A DNA stretch of 64,000 nt from Stenotrophomonas rhizophila (GCF_007667275.1 NZ_VDQT01000002.1:310001-374000); one strand, 5' to 3'. Positions 34,322 through 45,593 are shown, counted from the first letter of the stretch. Made by a program: numbers and translations. The notes: generated by a model not told the origin, from the sequence alone.

Positions 34322-34465
34322 GCCGTCATTTTAGCGTGCGCGACGGGCCTGCCGGGGCCCTGTTCAGAAACCCTCCCGAAACCTTCACGCCCGCGCCATG
34401 CCCCATTAACAAGGCCTGTGACACCTTGCGATCCAGGTTGTCATATCCAGAAAGGGAGCGCGTGG

Positions 34466-34762
34466 ATGAGTACCGATAAGAAAGCCGATTTCTCCGGTGT
34501 CAAAGCCAGCGTCGATACCACTGCACAACAGGTGGGAAAGGCCGATTTTTCCGGCGTGACCGCGTCCGTGGACAGCACCGCCGAGCTGGTGGGCGGTAGC
34601 AGCTACACCGTCAAGAGCGGCGATTCGCTGTCGAAAATCGCAAAGAACGAACTGGGCGACGCCAATGCCTGGCAGAAGATCTTCGAGGCCAACCGCGATG
34701 TGCTGGACGACCCCGACAAGATTTTCCCCGGCCAGGTCCTGAAGTTGCCGCCCAAAGCCTGA
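34466..34762 (+). CDS. Small LysM-domain protein with duplicated N-terminal motif
   Basis: The 98-residue protein ends in one LysM domain ([47 protein letters not shown]), like E. coli YgaU/Kbp, a cytoplasmic potassium-sensing protein. Ahead of it lies a repeat: [19 protein letters not shown] and [19 protein letters not shown], 19 residues each, with no signal peptide. GGGAG lies 8 bases before the ATG at 34466. The frame is open far upstream but overlaps queF. A lipoprotein gene follows 43 bases later. Confidence 0.85.
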   Translation: MSTDKKADFSGVKASVDTTAQQVGKADFSGVTASVDSTAELVGGSSYTVKSGDSLSKIAKNELGDANAWQKIFEANRDVLDDPDKIFPGQVLKLPPKA

Positions 34763-34805
34763 TCCCACCCGAACTGCACGTCATCCAGTCCCACGGAGAA
34801 ACTCC

Positions 34806-35315
34806 ATGAAGCACACGTCCATCAGTACCGCCGTCCTCACCGCCCTGCTCGCTACTGCTGCGCTGGCCGGCTGCAAGAAGAACGATGACACCGTCGACAA
34901 CAATGCCCAGCCGGCAGCCACCACCCCGGCGCCGATGACCCCAGCCGCCCCGGCTGAGCCGGCCCCGCAGCCGATGACCGCCGCTGCTCCGGTCAACGTG
35001 TCCGCCGTCACCGTCGGCAAGACCGCCGCAGCCGACAAATCCGTGACCCCGGTCGCCCTGTTCGGACCGAAGGACGTCATCATCATCTCGGTGCGCACCG
35101 ACGGTACCGCAAGCAACGCCAACTTGGGTGCCAAGCTGACCTACCAGGACGGCCAGGTCGCCGGCGAGCAGACCGCTACGCTCAACACCACTGGTGCCGA
35201 GACCACCAACATCACCTTCAACAACCCCAATGGCTGGCCGACCGGCAAGTACCGCGCGGAAGTCATGGTAGATGGCAAGGCGGCTGGAACGCCGCAGGAG
35301 TTCGAGGTCAAGTAA
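34806..35315 (+). CDS. Lipoprotein of unknown function
   Basis: The 169-residue product has a lipoprotein signal (LLATAALAGCKK, lipid on Cys23), a Pro/Ala/Thr-rich linker (about 35-65) and a C-terminal beta-sandwich-like domain (DVIIISVRTDGTASNANLGAKLTY, GWPTGKYRAEVMVDGKAAG). That domain recalls immunoglobulin-like accessory domains, but I cannot name it. GGAGA precedes the ATG. It ends with a strong terminator and may be co-transcribed with the LysM gene. Confidence 0.8.
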   Translation: MKHTSISTAVLTALLATAALAGCKKNDDTVDNNAQPAATTPAPMTPAAPAEPAPQPMTAAAPVNVSAVTVGKTAAADKSVTPVALFGPKDVIIISVRTDGTASNANLGAKLTYQDGQVAGEQTATLNTTGAETTNITFNNPNGWPTGKYRAEVMVDGKAAGTPQEFEVK

Positions 35316-35352
35316 GTCCCGCCGACTCTCTCCCGGCACGGACTCACATAGG

Positions 35353-35380
35353 CGCAGCCGCGAGGCTGCGTCTTTTTTGT
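35353..35380 (+). terminator. Intrinsic terminator after the lipoprotein gene
   Basis: CGCAGCC, a GCGA loop and GGCTGCG are followed by TCTTTTTTG. It separates the LysM-lipoprotein unit from icd. Confidence 0.92.
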
Positions 35381-35424
35381 TCCAGTACCGCCGCGTATGG
35401 CCCGGCTTTGCTCCCGGGGTCTGA

Positions 35425-37692
<2,268 letters not shown>

Positions 37693-37720
37693 GCGTCGAT
37701 CCCGCTGACGCAGGAGCAGG

Positions 37721-37749
37721 AAAACCCGCGCCTCGGCGCGGGTTTTTTT
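37721..37749 (+). terminator. Intrinsic terminator after icd
   Basis: AAAACCCGCGC, a CTCG loop and GCGCGGGTTTTTTT form an 11-pair stem with a T tract. Confidence 0.95.
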
Positions 37750-37834
37750 GTGGTCAATCCCAATTCCGACACGGCCGTCTTTTTTTGCCTGCAAATACGT
37801 GACGCCCGTTGCGTGGGTTCTGGCACGCTGTCGT

Positions 37835-37921
37835 CCGCCACGGCCGTGCCGCGTGGCGGGGAGAGGCCTGTTTCCGAGGGCTTGTGCAGCGGATGGACCC
37901 TGCTGATTCGCCAGTGGCGAA
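37835..37921. promoter_or_regulatory. Two palindromes upstream of the GTPase/roadblock operon
   Basis: CCGCCACG (37835-37842) pairs with CGTGGCGG (37852-37859), and TTCGCCAGTGGCGAA (37907-37921) is a perfect palindrome with a 3-base centre. They lie between the icd terminator and the first gene of the operon. They could be operator sites; no standard promoter is obvious beside them. Confidence 0.4.
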
Positions 37922-37985
37922 CTGAGCATCCTGTCGGTGCGTAAGCGTAGGAGTGGGCTGCCGAAGCGCAACCAGGGGGAAGGCC

Positions 37986-38636
37986 GTGGCCAGTACCACC
38001 CGCATCGACGAGCCGCCCACCGCGCAGGGTGCGAAGGCGATCACCCGTGCATTGCGCGAGCGGCTGCTGCTACGGCAGGGGCATGCAGCGCTGGTGGTGG
38101 ACGACGCGCCGCAACTGCTGCTGGACTTCGTGCAGGACCAGATGGTGGTTCCGTTGGGCGTCCCGATGGGCAGCCTGGCCCAAGACCTGTCGGACCTGTT
38201 CCCGTCACTGTCGCTCCACGGCCTGTCCGAACGCCGCTACCTCGACCTCGCGGACACGCTCCCGCGCCAGCCGCTGCGGCCGCTGTTGTGGCAATGGGGC
38301 CAGCGTCCGGCGCACTGGCAGGACCTGGAGGCGCGGCTGCGGCGCGGCACGCGGGTCAGGCTCCTGCGTTGGCCGGACTTCCGCGTGCTCGGCCACCAGC
38401 ACGACAGCTTCCGGTTGTGCTCGCTGCTGCTCAAGCGCGCCAGCAGCGTGGAGGAGTGCGCCACCCTGCTGGAGGTTCCGGAAGAGGCCGTGCGCAGCGT
38501 GGTCCGGCCTGCCTATCTGTGTGGATATGCCGCGCTGGAAGACCTGGGCCCGACGCCGGCGCCGGTGCGTTCCAGCGGCAGCGGCACGCTGCTGGCGCGG
38601 ATGTGGCGCAGCGTGCGCCAGCGTGCCGGAGGCTGA
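37986..38636 (+). CDS. Unknown partner protein, first gene of the GTPase/roadblock operon
   Basis: I do not recognise a family for this 216-residue soluble protein. It has an N-terminal mixed segment (LVVDDAPQLLLDFVQDQMV), a central acidic-hydrophobic helix run and, at about 150-185, a stretch (SLLLKRASSVEECATLLEV then EEAVRSVVRPAYLCGYA) that could be a winged helix. GGGGGAAGG lies just upstream of the GTG at 37986, which I take as the start. Its stop is two bases from the GTPase start, so the products probably work together. Position and size recall the DUF742-type component of actinobacterial conservons, but I see no clear sequence match. Confidence 0.6.
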   Translation: MASTTRIDEPPTAQGAKAITRALRERLLLRQGHAALVVDDAPQLLLDFVQDQMVVPLGVPMGSLAQDLSDLFPSLSLHGLSERRYLDLADTLPRQPLRPLLWQWGQRPAHWQDLEARLRRGTRVRLLRWPDFRVLGHQHDSFRLCSLLLKRASSVEECATLLEVPEEAVRSVVRPAYLCGYAALEDLGPTPAPVRSSGSGTLLARMWRSVRQRAGG

Positions 38637-38638
38637 GC

Positions 38639-39187
38639 ATGCGCGAACACAAGATCGTGGTGCTGGGCGGCATGGGCAGCGGCAAATCGACCCTGGTACG
38701 CGCGATCGCGGCCAGTGCGGTGGTCGACACCGACGTGCCCAACAGCGACCGCCAGGGCGCGGACAAGGCCTCCACCACCGTGGCCATGGATTACGCCGAC
38801 ATCGACCTGCCCAACGGCGATCGCCTGCGCCTGTACGGAACCCCCGGCCAGCAGCGCTTCGACTTCATCTGGCCGATCCTGCTGCAGGGCGCCCGCGGCG
38901 TGGTGCTGCTGCTCGACGCCACGCGTGCCGCGGCGGTGCATGAGTTGCAGGCCTACCTGGCGGTCCTGCACCGGCACGCCGCGGACGTGCCGGCGGTGAT
39001 CGGCGTGTCGCGGCTGGACCTGGCGCCGACCTTCGACCTGGAATCGTGCGCGGCCACGGCCGGCTGGGGCCAGCGCCTGCTGCCGGTGGTGCCGGTGGAC
39101 GCGCGCGACCGCGCGCAGGGTCTGTTGCTGATGGACGTGCTGATGAGCGAGATGGAAACCCGTGACCTGGTGGTGGGCGATGGCTGA
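38639..39187 (+). CDS. Small Ras-like GTPase (COG2229/MglA-type)
   Basis: The 182-residue product has a P-loop GGMGSGKST (10-18), a switch I region with Thr46/Thr47, and the Walker B/switch II LYGTPGQQRFDF (65-76) that is typical of the CvnD/COG2229 GTPases paired with roadblock proteins. The usual NKxD guanine-specificity motif is replaced by SRLD (124-127), so nucleotide specificity should be tested. It overlaps the next gene, a roadblock protein, by eight bases. Such GTPases act as polarity or signalling switches (MglA) or in conservon complexes. Confidence 0.85.
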   Translation: MREHKIVVLGGMGSGKSTLVRAIAASAVVDTDVPNSDRQGADKASTTVAMDYADIDLPNGDRLRLYGTPGQQRFDFIWPILLQGARGVVLLLDATRAAAVHELQAYLAVLHRHAADVPAVIGVSRLDLAPTFDLESCAATAGWGQRLLPVVPVDARDRAQGLLLMDVLMSEMETRDLVVGDG

Positions 39188-39617
39188 CGGATACGAGAGC
39201 GTCGGGCTGGCCCCGGCGGCGCGCGATCGCGTACTGGGGCACCTGCAGGCGTTCGCCGACGACATCAATGGCGTGCGCAGCGTGGTGCTGGCCAGCGTGG
39301 ATGGCTTCGCGCTGGTGCCGGCGGCCGGTACCCACGGCAACGGCGAACGGCTGGCGGCGATGACCAGCGCGATGCTGGCATTGGCCGCTGCGGTGGGCCG
39401 CGAACTGGCGCTGGGAGAACTGGAAGTACTGATGCTGGAAGCCAACGACGGCAAGGTGCTGATGCTGGCGCTGCCGTGCACGCCGGCGCCGCTGCTGTTG
39501 ATGACGGCCTGCGACACGCGCTGCGTGACCGGCAAGGTGCTCTGGAGTGCGAAGGAGTGTGGCCGCAACATCATGGCCGAACTCAGCGGATCACGAGCCG
39601 ATCCGCGGGGAACCTAG
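39180..39617 (+). CDS. Roadblock/LC7-domain protein 1 (MglB-like)
   Basis: The 145-residue protein has the roadblock fold pattern (helix, GVRSVVLASVDGFALVPA strand pair, AAMTSAMLALAAAVGRELALGEL helix, EVLMLEANDGKVLMLAL strands). MglB-type proteins of this family dimerise and stimulate or bind the partner GTPase. Its start at 39180 overlaps the GTPase gene, indicating translational coupling. It is longer than the second copy because of a polar C-terminal tail. Confidence 0.85.
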   Translation: MADGYESVGLAPAARDRVLGHLQAFADDINGVRSVVLASVDGFALVPAAGTHGNGERLAAMTSAMLALAAAVGRELALGELEVLMLEANDGKVLMLALPCTPAPLLLMTACDTRCVTGKVLWSAKECGRNIMAELSGSRADPRGT

Positions 39618-39644
39618 GGGCTCGACAACCAAATGGGGTGCAAC

Positions 39645-40007
39645 ATGGCAACTGGAGTCAGCGATACCTTGAATGCGTTGATGCAGATCGACGGCGCGCA
39701 GGCGGTAGCACTGGTGGACTATGAAAGCGGCATGCTGCTCGGCGAAGCCGGCTCGGGCATGGACATGGAAGTGGCGGCGGCGGGCAACACGGAGGTGATC
39801 CGCGCGAAGATGAAGACCGCCGCGTCGCTCAACCTCAACGACTCCATCGAGGACATCCTGATCTCGCTCGGCAAGGCGTACCACATCATGCGTCCGGTCG
39901 CGTCCAGGAAGGGCCTTTTCCTGTACCTGGTGCTGGACCGCAACAAGTCCAACCTGGCCCTGGCCCGGCGCAAGGTGCAGGAAGTGGAAGGGCAGCTCGC
40001 GGTGTAA
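39645..40007 (+). CDS. Roadblock/LC7-domain protein 2
   Basis: The 120-residue protein has a roadblock core ([66 protein letters not shown]). It is clearly diverged from copy 1, so the pair may form a heterodimer or serve different steps. I prefer the ATG at 39645, with GGGGTG upstream; an ATG at 39633 is possible. It ends the operon; a REP hairpin follows before aceK. Confidence 0.82.
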   Translation: MATGVSDTLNALMQIDGAQAVALVDYESGMLLGEAGSGMDMEVAAAGNTEVIRAKMKTAASLNLNDSIEDILISLGKAYHIMRPVASRKGLFLYLVLDRNKSNLALARRKVQEVEGQLAV

Positions 40008-40011
40008 CTGC

Positions 40012-40047
40012 GGTAGCGCCGGCCACCGGGCGGTTGCCGGCGCTACC
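40012..40047. repeat. GTAG-type REP hairpin
   Basis: GGTAGCGCCGGC and GCCGGCGCTACC form a 12-pair stem around 12 bases. It lies four bases after the roadblock-2 stop and ahead of aceK, and may act as a processing or stabilising element. Confidence 0.8.
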
Positions 40048-40075
40048 ATGGGGCGGGTCCTTCCGGTTGCCGCGC

Positions 40076-41812
40076 ATGCCTGTTGTCGATTTCCATGATG
40101 AAGAAGCGCTCGCATCGCGGCTTGCCGCGCTGGTCCGCGATGGCTTCGAGGACTATCATGCACGCTTCGCCGAGGTCACGCGGCGGGCGCGGGTGCGCTT
40201 CGAGACCCGGGACTGGGCCGGTGCGCGCCACGATGCGGTGGAACGTATCGGGCTGTACGACCAGTGCGTCGCGCGGACCGTCGACGGCCTGCGTCGCGCG
40301 GCGGGTGAGGCCGTGGGCCAACGCAGCCTGTGGCTGAAGGTCCGCGTGGCCTATGCGCGGCTGATATGCAGGCTGATCGACGCCGAACTGTACAAGACCT
40401 TCTACAACACGCTGGCCCGGCGCCTGTTCGCCACCGAAGGCGTGGATGCGGAGGTGGAGTTCATGGCGCTGGACGTGGAACCGTCCGATGCGATCACCCA
40501 TCCGGTCGCGCGGCACACCTACGCGCTGTCGGCGACGCGGCCGGCCGAGGCGTTCATGCGCGTGCTGGGCGATTACCGGTTCGGGATTCCGTATGCACAC
40601 CAGCTGCGCTGCGCGGCAGCCATCGCGGTTCGCCTGCAGGACGACCTCCAACACTGGGGCACGCATCCGGTGCGCAGCATCGAGCTGCTGGATACCGTGT
40701 TCCATCGCGAGCGCCGTGCCTACCTGGTGGGCAGGGTGTTCGGCGAGCACCGTTTCTCGCCGTGCGTGATCGCGCTGGTGAACGACGAGGACGGCCTGCG
40801 CGCCGAGGCCGTGCTTACCCGGCGCCGCGACGTGGCCCATCTGTTCGGCGTCTCGCGCAGCTACTTCCAGGCCGACCTGGCCACGGTGGGCGACGCGGTG
40901 GTGTTCCTGCGCAGCCTGCTGCCGGCCAAGCCCATCGATGAGATCTACACCGTGCGGGGCCGCGCCAAACAGGGCAAGACCGAGCGCTACCGTACCTTTT
41001 TCCGCCACTTCCTGGACCACCCCGACGAGCAGCTGGTGCATGCCGATGGCACCCCCGGCATGGTCATGGCGGTGTTCACCCTGCCCAGCTACCCGCTGGT
41101 GTTCAAGTTGATCCGCGACCGTTTCGCATGGCCCAAGACCATGACCCGGCACCAGGTGGAGGAAAAGTACGCGCTGGTCTTCAACCTGGACCGCGTTGGC
41201 CGACTGCTCGACGCGCAGCCGTACCGGCACCTGCGCTTTCCGAAGGCACGCTTTTCGCAGGCGCTGCGCGAAGAGCTGCTGACCCAGTGCGCGGCCAGCG
41301 TGCGCGAAGAGGGCGACAGCCTGGTGATCGCGCTGTGCTACGTGCAGCGCCGGTTCCGCCCGCTGAACCTGTACCTGCGCGAGCAGACCGCGGAAGCGCG
41401 CCGCGCGGCAGCACTGGATTACGCACAGGCCATCACCGACATGGCGCGCAACAACATCTTCCCGGGCGACATGCTGCCGAAGAACTTCGGCGTGTCGCGG
41501 CATGGGCGCGCGGTGTTCTATGACTACGACGAGCTGTGCCTGGTCAGCGACTGCGTCTTCCGTGCCTGGCCGCAGCCGCGCAATGCCGAGGAGGCGATGG
41601 CCGACGAGCCCTGGTTCCATGTCGGCCCGCGCGACGTGTTCCCGGAACGCTTCGCACCGTTCATGGGGTTGCCCGCCGAAGAGCTGGCGGCCGTGCGCGA
41701 ACACCATGCGCATCTGTTCGATCCCCGTTGGTGGCAGGCACTGCAGGCCCGTTTCGCAGCCGGCGACTACCCCGATACGCCGCCTTACGCAGCCAGACAT
41801 CTACTGGCGTGA
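40076..41812 (+). CDS. aceK: Isocitrate dehydrogenase kinase/phosphatase
   Basis: AceK phosphorylates and dephosphorylates isocitrate dehydrogenase to direct carbon to the glyoxylate shunt. The 578-residue product is the same length as E. coli AceK and keeps its N-terminal regulatory part ([15 protein letters not shown]), the kinase core ([53 protein letters not shown]) and the C-terminal [12 protein letters not shown]. The ATG at 40076 gives [17 protein letters not shown]. The isocitrate dehydrogenase encoded nearby is the monomeric type, not the known target, so the substrate in this organism is open unless a dimeric icd lies elsewhere. Confidence 0.95.
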   Translation: MPVVDFHDEEALASRLAALVRDGFEDYHARFAEVTRRARVRFETRDWAGARHDAVERIGLYDQCVARTVDGLRRAAGEAVGQRSLWLKVRVAYARLICRLIDAELYKTFYNTLARRLFATEGVDAEVEFMALDVEPSDAITHPVARHTYALSATRPAEAFMRVLGDYRFGIPYAHQLRCAAAIAVRLQDDLQHWGTHPVRSIELLDTVFHRERRAYLVGRVFGEHRFSPCVIALVNDEDGLRAEAVLTRRRDVAHLFGVSRSYFQADLATVGDAVVFLRSLLPAKPIDEIYTVRGRAKQGKTERYRTFFRHFLDHPDEQLVHADGTPGMVMAVFTLPSYPLVFKLIRDRFAWPKTMTRHQVEEKYALVFNLDRVGRLLDAQPYRHLRFPKARFSQALREELLTQCAASVREEGDSLVIALCYVQRRFRPLNLYLREQTAEARRAAALDYAQAITDMARNNIFPGDMLPKNFGVSRHGRAVFYDYDELCLVSDCVFRAWPQPRNAEEAMADEPWFHVGPRDVFPERFAPFMGLPAEELAAVREHHAHLFDPRWWQALQARFAAGDYPDTPPYAARHLLA

Positions 41813-41873
41813 GTTCCCCCCCCCGGCACATCACTGGGCTATCCTCGGCCTTCATCCACAAGGAGCAGGTGAG

Positions 41874-42743
41874 ATGCGATATCCCCACATCCTGGCCCTC
41901 GCCCTCGCATTGGGCGGCGCCGGGCTGGCCGCAACGCCCGAGACCACTGCACAGACCGCACGTGCGGTGCGTGATGCCGCCGAAGCCAGCATGACGCTGA
42001 CCGGCAGGATCGATATCGGCACCGACGGCCACGTCACCGGCTTCCAGCTGGACCATGCCGAAAAGCTGCCCGCCGACCTCGCGGCGTTCGTGCAGGGCCA
42101 GGTGCAGGCATGGCAGTTCCAGCCGGTCGTGGCGAACGGCACGGCGGTCACGGCACAGACGCCGGTGAGCCTGCGCCTGGTCTCCCGGCCCAGCCCGGAT
42201 GGCGCAGGCGACAACGTGCGCGTGGCGGGGGCCAGCTTCACCCGGTACGACCCGGAGGACACCAGCCGGGTGACCTCCGTCGAGGCGCGTGCACCGGCCT
42301 ACCCGAAGAACCTGGCCGCCATGCGCGCCAAGGGTGACGTGCTGCTGCTGCTGAAGGTCGGCCGCGACGGTGCCGTGGAGGATGTGGTCGCCGAACAGGT
42401 GAACCTGCGCGTGGTGGGCAAGGAGAGCCAGATGCGCCAGGTGCGCAATGAGTTTGCCCGCGCATCGGTGTCCGCCGCGCGCAGCTGGATCTTCCGGCCG
42501 CCGACCACCGGCAGGCTCAAGGATGCCGAGTCGTGGACCGTACGGATCCCGGTCCGTTACGCGATGGGCGAACGCGCTGCTTATGGAACGTGGGAGGCCT
42601 ACATTGCCGGTCCGCGCGAGCACGCGCCGTGGCGCTCCTCTCAGGCCGGCGCGGACGCGGCACCGGACCTGCTGTCTGCCGGCGGCATCTACATGGCAGA
42701 CCTGGATGACGGTCCGCGCCTGTTGACGCCGCTGGGCGGCTGA
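41874..42743 (+). CDS. Exported protein with TonB-C-like domains
   Basis: The 289-residue product has a signal peptide (ILALALALGGAGLA-ATP) and two regions that look like TonB C-terminal domains: a partial one (GRIDIGTDGHVTGFQLDHAEKLP, VQAWQFQPVVANG) and a fuller one (APAYPKNLAAMRAKGDVLLLLKVGRDGAVEDVVAE, SAARSWIFRPPTTG). Such proteins are usually annotated as energy-transducer-like, but it has no membrane anchor or proline spacer, so it is probably not a working TonB. AAGGAG lies about 9 bases before the ATG at 41874. Confidence 0.72.
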   Translation: MRYPHILALALALGGAGLAATPETTAQTARAVRDAAEASMTLTGRIDIGTDGHVTGFQLDHAEKLPADLAAFVQGQVQAWQFQPVVANGTAVTAQTPVSLRLVSRPSPDGAGDNVRVAGASFTRYDPEDTSRVTSVEARAPAYPKNLAAMRAKGDVLLLLKVGRDGAVEDVVAEQVNLRVVGKESQMRQVRNEFARASVSAARSWIFRPPTTGRLKDAESWTVRIPVRYAMGERAAYGTWEAYIAGPREHAPWRSSQAGADAAPDLLSAGGIYMADLDDGPRLLTPLGG

Positions 42744-42757
42744 CCCGCGCTCCCCCC

Positions 42758-44344
42758 TCAACCCGCGCCGGGTCCCTCCGGCGCCGGGTACACCACGGTG
42801 CGGTTGCGACCCTGTTCCTTGGCCATGTACAGCGCCTTGTCGGCCAGGCGCAGCGCCTGCTGCGGATCAGGATGGTAGGACGGGTAATGGGCTACGCCCA
42901 GCGAGACCGTCACCGTGCCCACCTGCTCGAACACTTCTGCTTCCACCTGCGCGCGCAGGCGCTCGGCGATGCCGGCGCTGGCCGCCACATCGATGCCGGG
43001 CAGCAGGATCAGGAATTCCTCGCCGCCATTACGGCAGAGCAGGTCGGTGTCGCGCGAATCGTCGCGCATCCGCTGCGCGATGCGCAGGATCACCGCATCG
43101 CCCACCGCATGGCCGAAGCGGTCGTTGATGGTCTTGAAGCGGTCGATATCCAGCGCGATGATCCCGAACGGCTGGCCGCGCGCCTGCCAGTCCTCCAGCC
43201 CTTCCTGCAGGCCGCGCCGGTTCTGCAACCCGGTCAGCGGGTCGGTCATGCTGGCGCGGTTGAGCTTGCCGATCCGGTCCTGCAGCAGGTTGAAGCTGTA
43301 CAGCAGTGCCTGTTTGAGCTGCGCAGCCTCGTAGTACCACGCCTTGATGCCGGTGACGTGGCGGATGGCGATGCCGGTGTCGCGGTTCTGCACGTTGCGC
43401 GCCATCTGCCACAGTGGCAGCGAGATGCGTCGCGCGAACCACCAGGTGACCAGCAGCGAGAGCACGCCCAGCGGAATGGCATTCCAGATCACCGCCTTCA
43501 TCAACCGCGACAGCGGCGCCAGCGTGGCTTCGGTGGGCCGTTGCGCCACGACCCCCCAGCCCACGCTGGGCACTGGCGCGTAGCCGGCGAGCATTTGCAC
43601 GCCATGGCTGTTGCGCACCTCCTGCGCGCCCGAGTGCCCTTCGCTGACCGCCTTCACCGCCGGATTCTCGAGCGCGAACTGGCCGATCCGGCCCGGTTCG
43701 ATGTGGTACAGGATGCGGCCATTGCGGTCGACCACGTACAGGTACGAGCCATCGCGGTAGTAGTGCTTGCCCAGCAGGCTCTGCAGGATGCTGCGTTCGC
43801 GCAGGTAGATGGTGCCGCTCACGTAGCCCTGGTACGAGCCCTGCGCATTGAAGATGGGATGCGAGATCGCGACCAGCAACCGGCCCGTGGCCGACTGGTA
43901 GGGGTCGCTGATGTAGGGCTCGCGCCGCTTCAGCGCCTCGCGGTTGCCCTGGCTGTTGAGCACCACGCCCTGCAGCGCGAGGCTCAGCGGCGAGGTGGCC
44001 AGCACCGTGCCGGCGGGGTCCACGATCAGCACCGAATTGAAGCTGTTGGTCTGCAGTTGCAGGCGCGCCGCCTCGGCCTCCAGTTCGGCGCGGCTGTGCG
44101 CGCGCTGGCCCAGGCCGGTGGCGGCGTAGGCCAGCTGCTGCTGGGCCGACAGCACGAAGTTCTGCGTGCTCTCGGCCAGTTTGCTGGCGTACACGCGGTT
44201 GGATTCAAGCGTGGTGTCGATCAGCTGCTCGCGTTGTACGCGGTAGCTGGCGTGCAGCGTGTTGGCCAGGGCCACCAGCGCGCTGAGCAGCGCCAACGCC
44301 AGGATCAGCTTGCCCAGGTTCAGGCGGGAAGACAGCAGGGGCAT
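42758..44344 (-). CDS. Membrane diguanylate cyclase with Cache-type sensor
   Basis: The 528-residue protein has an N-terminal membrane helix, a periplasmic double-Cache-like sensor (about 35-285, with SVLIVDPAGTVLATSP and YLYVVDRNGRILYHIEPGRIG), a second membrane helix (about 290-310) and a GGDEF domain. The active-site GGEEF is at about 440-444 and an inhibitory-site RDTD lies five residues before it, so it should make c-di-GMP with product feedback. The ligand is unknown. It is transcribed leftward and converges on the TonB-C-like gene. Confidence 0.93.
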   Translation of the reverse strand: MPLLSSRLNLGKLILALALLSALVALANTLHASYRVQREQLIDTTLESNRVYASKLAESTQNFVLSAQQQLAYAATGLGQRAHSRAELEAEAARLQLQTNSFNSVLIVDPAGTVLATSPLSLALQGVVLNSQGNREALKRREPYISDPYQSATGRLLVAISHPIFNAQGSYQGYVSGTIYLRERSILQSLLGKHYYRDGSYLYVVDRNGRILYHIEPGRIGQFALENPAVKAVSEGHSGAQEVRNSHGVQMLAGYAPVPSVGWGVVAQRPTEATLAPLSRLMKAVIWNAIPLGVLSLLVTWWFARRISLPLWQMARNVQNRDTGIAIRHVTGIKAWYYEAAQLKQALLYSFNLLQDRIGKLNRASMTDPLTGLQNRRGLQEGLEDWQARGQPFGIIALDIDRFKTINDRFGHAVGDAVILRIAQRMRDDSRDTDLLCRNGGEEFLILLPGIDVAASAGIAERLRAQVEAEVFEQVGTVTVSLGVAHYPSYHPDPQQALRLADKALYMAKEQGRNRTVVYPAPEGPGAG

Positions 44345-44576
44345 GAACGGACAACCGGCAGGGTGCTGCGCCGACCGGTCCTACCGATGAGGCTGCAACG
44401 AGGGAGCGGTCAGAGGCGAACTGCATGGCGCCGGGCCGGTGCGCCGTGCGGCGCGCCTGCCATGGCCCCCCCTGCCCCCGGGCGAACGATGGATCACGGC
44501 GCGGATTATCACGGATTCGCCGCCGCTGTGGTTAAACACCACCGGCTGCGCGGCGGCGGCCGCATGCGACGCCGGC

Positions 44577-45593
44577 TCAGCGTTCCAGCCGCTTGCGCAC
44601 GACGCTGCGCACATTGGCCGCCATGCCCTCGTCCAGGGGACCCAGCACGCCGCGTACCGCGTCGGGGATGTGCGCATGGGATTCCGCACCGGCGGCGAAC
44701 ACGTAGTGGTCGAACAGGGCCTGCCAGTGCCTGCGCTGCGCAGGCGGCAGTCCGCGCAACGCCAGCAGCGACAGCATCAAGGCGTTCATGGGCGCGTCGG
44801 CCCAGGCCGGCACCGGACGCCACCAGTAGTTCACCAGCACGTTGAAATCCTCCAGCCCCTCCATGTGGTGCCACCACAGGGATGGAATGAACACCGCATC
44901 GCCCGGGCCCAGCTCCGCCACCTGGGCACTGGCCAAGGCCCGCTCGAAGCGGGGAAAGCGTTCGAGGTCGGGTGCGGCGAAGTCCACCAGGCTTATCGCC
45001 TGCCCGGCCGGGGTGAAGTCCAGCGGCCCCACGTACAGATTGCCCACCTGGTCCGGCGGGAACAGCGTCACCCGCCGGCGGCCCGCGGCCACGCAGGCCA
45101 GGTTGTCGGGCACGTCGTGATGGGCGGCGATGCGCGAACGGTTGCCGATCCAGATGCTGGCCAGCGGGTCGGCCACGCCCAGCTCCAGCGCATTGTCGCG
45201 GCGGAAGCCGGGCAGGAAGCTGTCGAGCGTGGTCGAGGCCACGTAGATGGTGGGCGCGGCGTGCGCGCTGCGGTACTTGAGCAGGGTGTCCAGGACCACC
45301 TTCAACGGAATCTGTTCGCGGCGGAAGTTGAAGCCGCTCATGTCCGCGTTGTAGAAGATCCGGCCGTCCGCGTCGGGTGGCGCGGTGGTGGCGGTGACCG
45401 GCAGGCCGCCGTGGTCGTACTGCTTGAGGTGGACCACGGCCGCTTCGGCCGAGGTCCGTGCAGCGCCCACCACGGGCCAGTCGCCGACCAGCCCGCGGAT
45501 CACCTTGGGGGTGGTCCAGCCGGGCAGCAGGTTCGGCAGCCGGCTGCGGTCGAGGTCGCGGACTTCGTCGATCGGGCCGGGTGTCGCAGGCAT
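44577..45593 (-). CDS. Cupin-like (JmjC-type) protein of the carbohydrate uptake locus
   Basis: The 338-residue protein matches the cupin-8 family related to asparagine hydroxylase FIH: an AAHHDVPDNLACVAAGRRRVTLFPP segment with the HxD iron ligands, GPGDAVFIPSLWWHHMEGLEDFNVLVNYWW with the distal His, and the helical C-terminus. Members are typically encoded beside TonB-dependent receptors of carbohydrate loci in Xanthomonadaceae and Caulobacter. Here it follows the receptor gene by 64 bases in the same direction, so it is probably co-transcribed. A substrate for hydroxylation is not known. Confidence 0.85.
   Translation of the reverse strand: MPATPGPIDEVRDLDRSRLPNLLPGWTTPKVIRGLVGDWPVVGAARTSAEAAVVHLKQYDHGGLPVTATTAPPDADGRIFYNADMSGFNFRREQIPLKVVLDTLLKYRSAHAAPTIYVASTTLDSFLPGFRRDNALELGVADPLASIWIGNRSRIAAHHDVPDNLACVAAGRRRVTLFPPDQVGNLYVGPLDFTPAGQAISLVDFAAPDLERFPRFERALASAQVAELGPGDAVFIPSLWWHHMEGLEDFNVLVNYWWRPVPAWADAPMNALMLSLLALRGLPPAQRRHWQALFDHYVFAAGAESHAHIPDAVRGVLGPLDEGMAANVRSVVRKRLER

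Noticed and set aside
34322-34465. preQ1 riboswitch before queF
   Set aside because: The -10-like TAAAAT lies six bases before the start codon, leaving no room for a leader, and no preQ1 aptamer pattern is visible.
37820-37840. Sigma-54 promoter (TGGCACG) before the GTPase operon
   Set aside because: The -12 TTGC element is missing at the required spacing.
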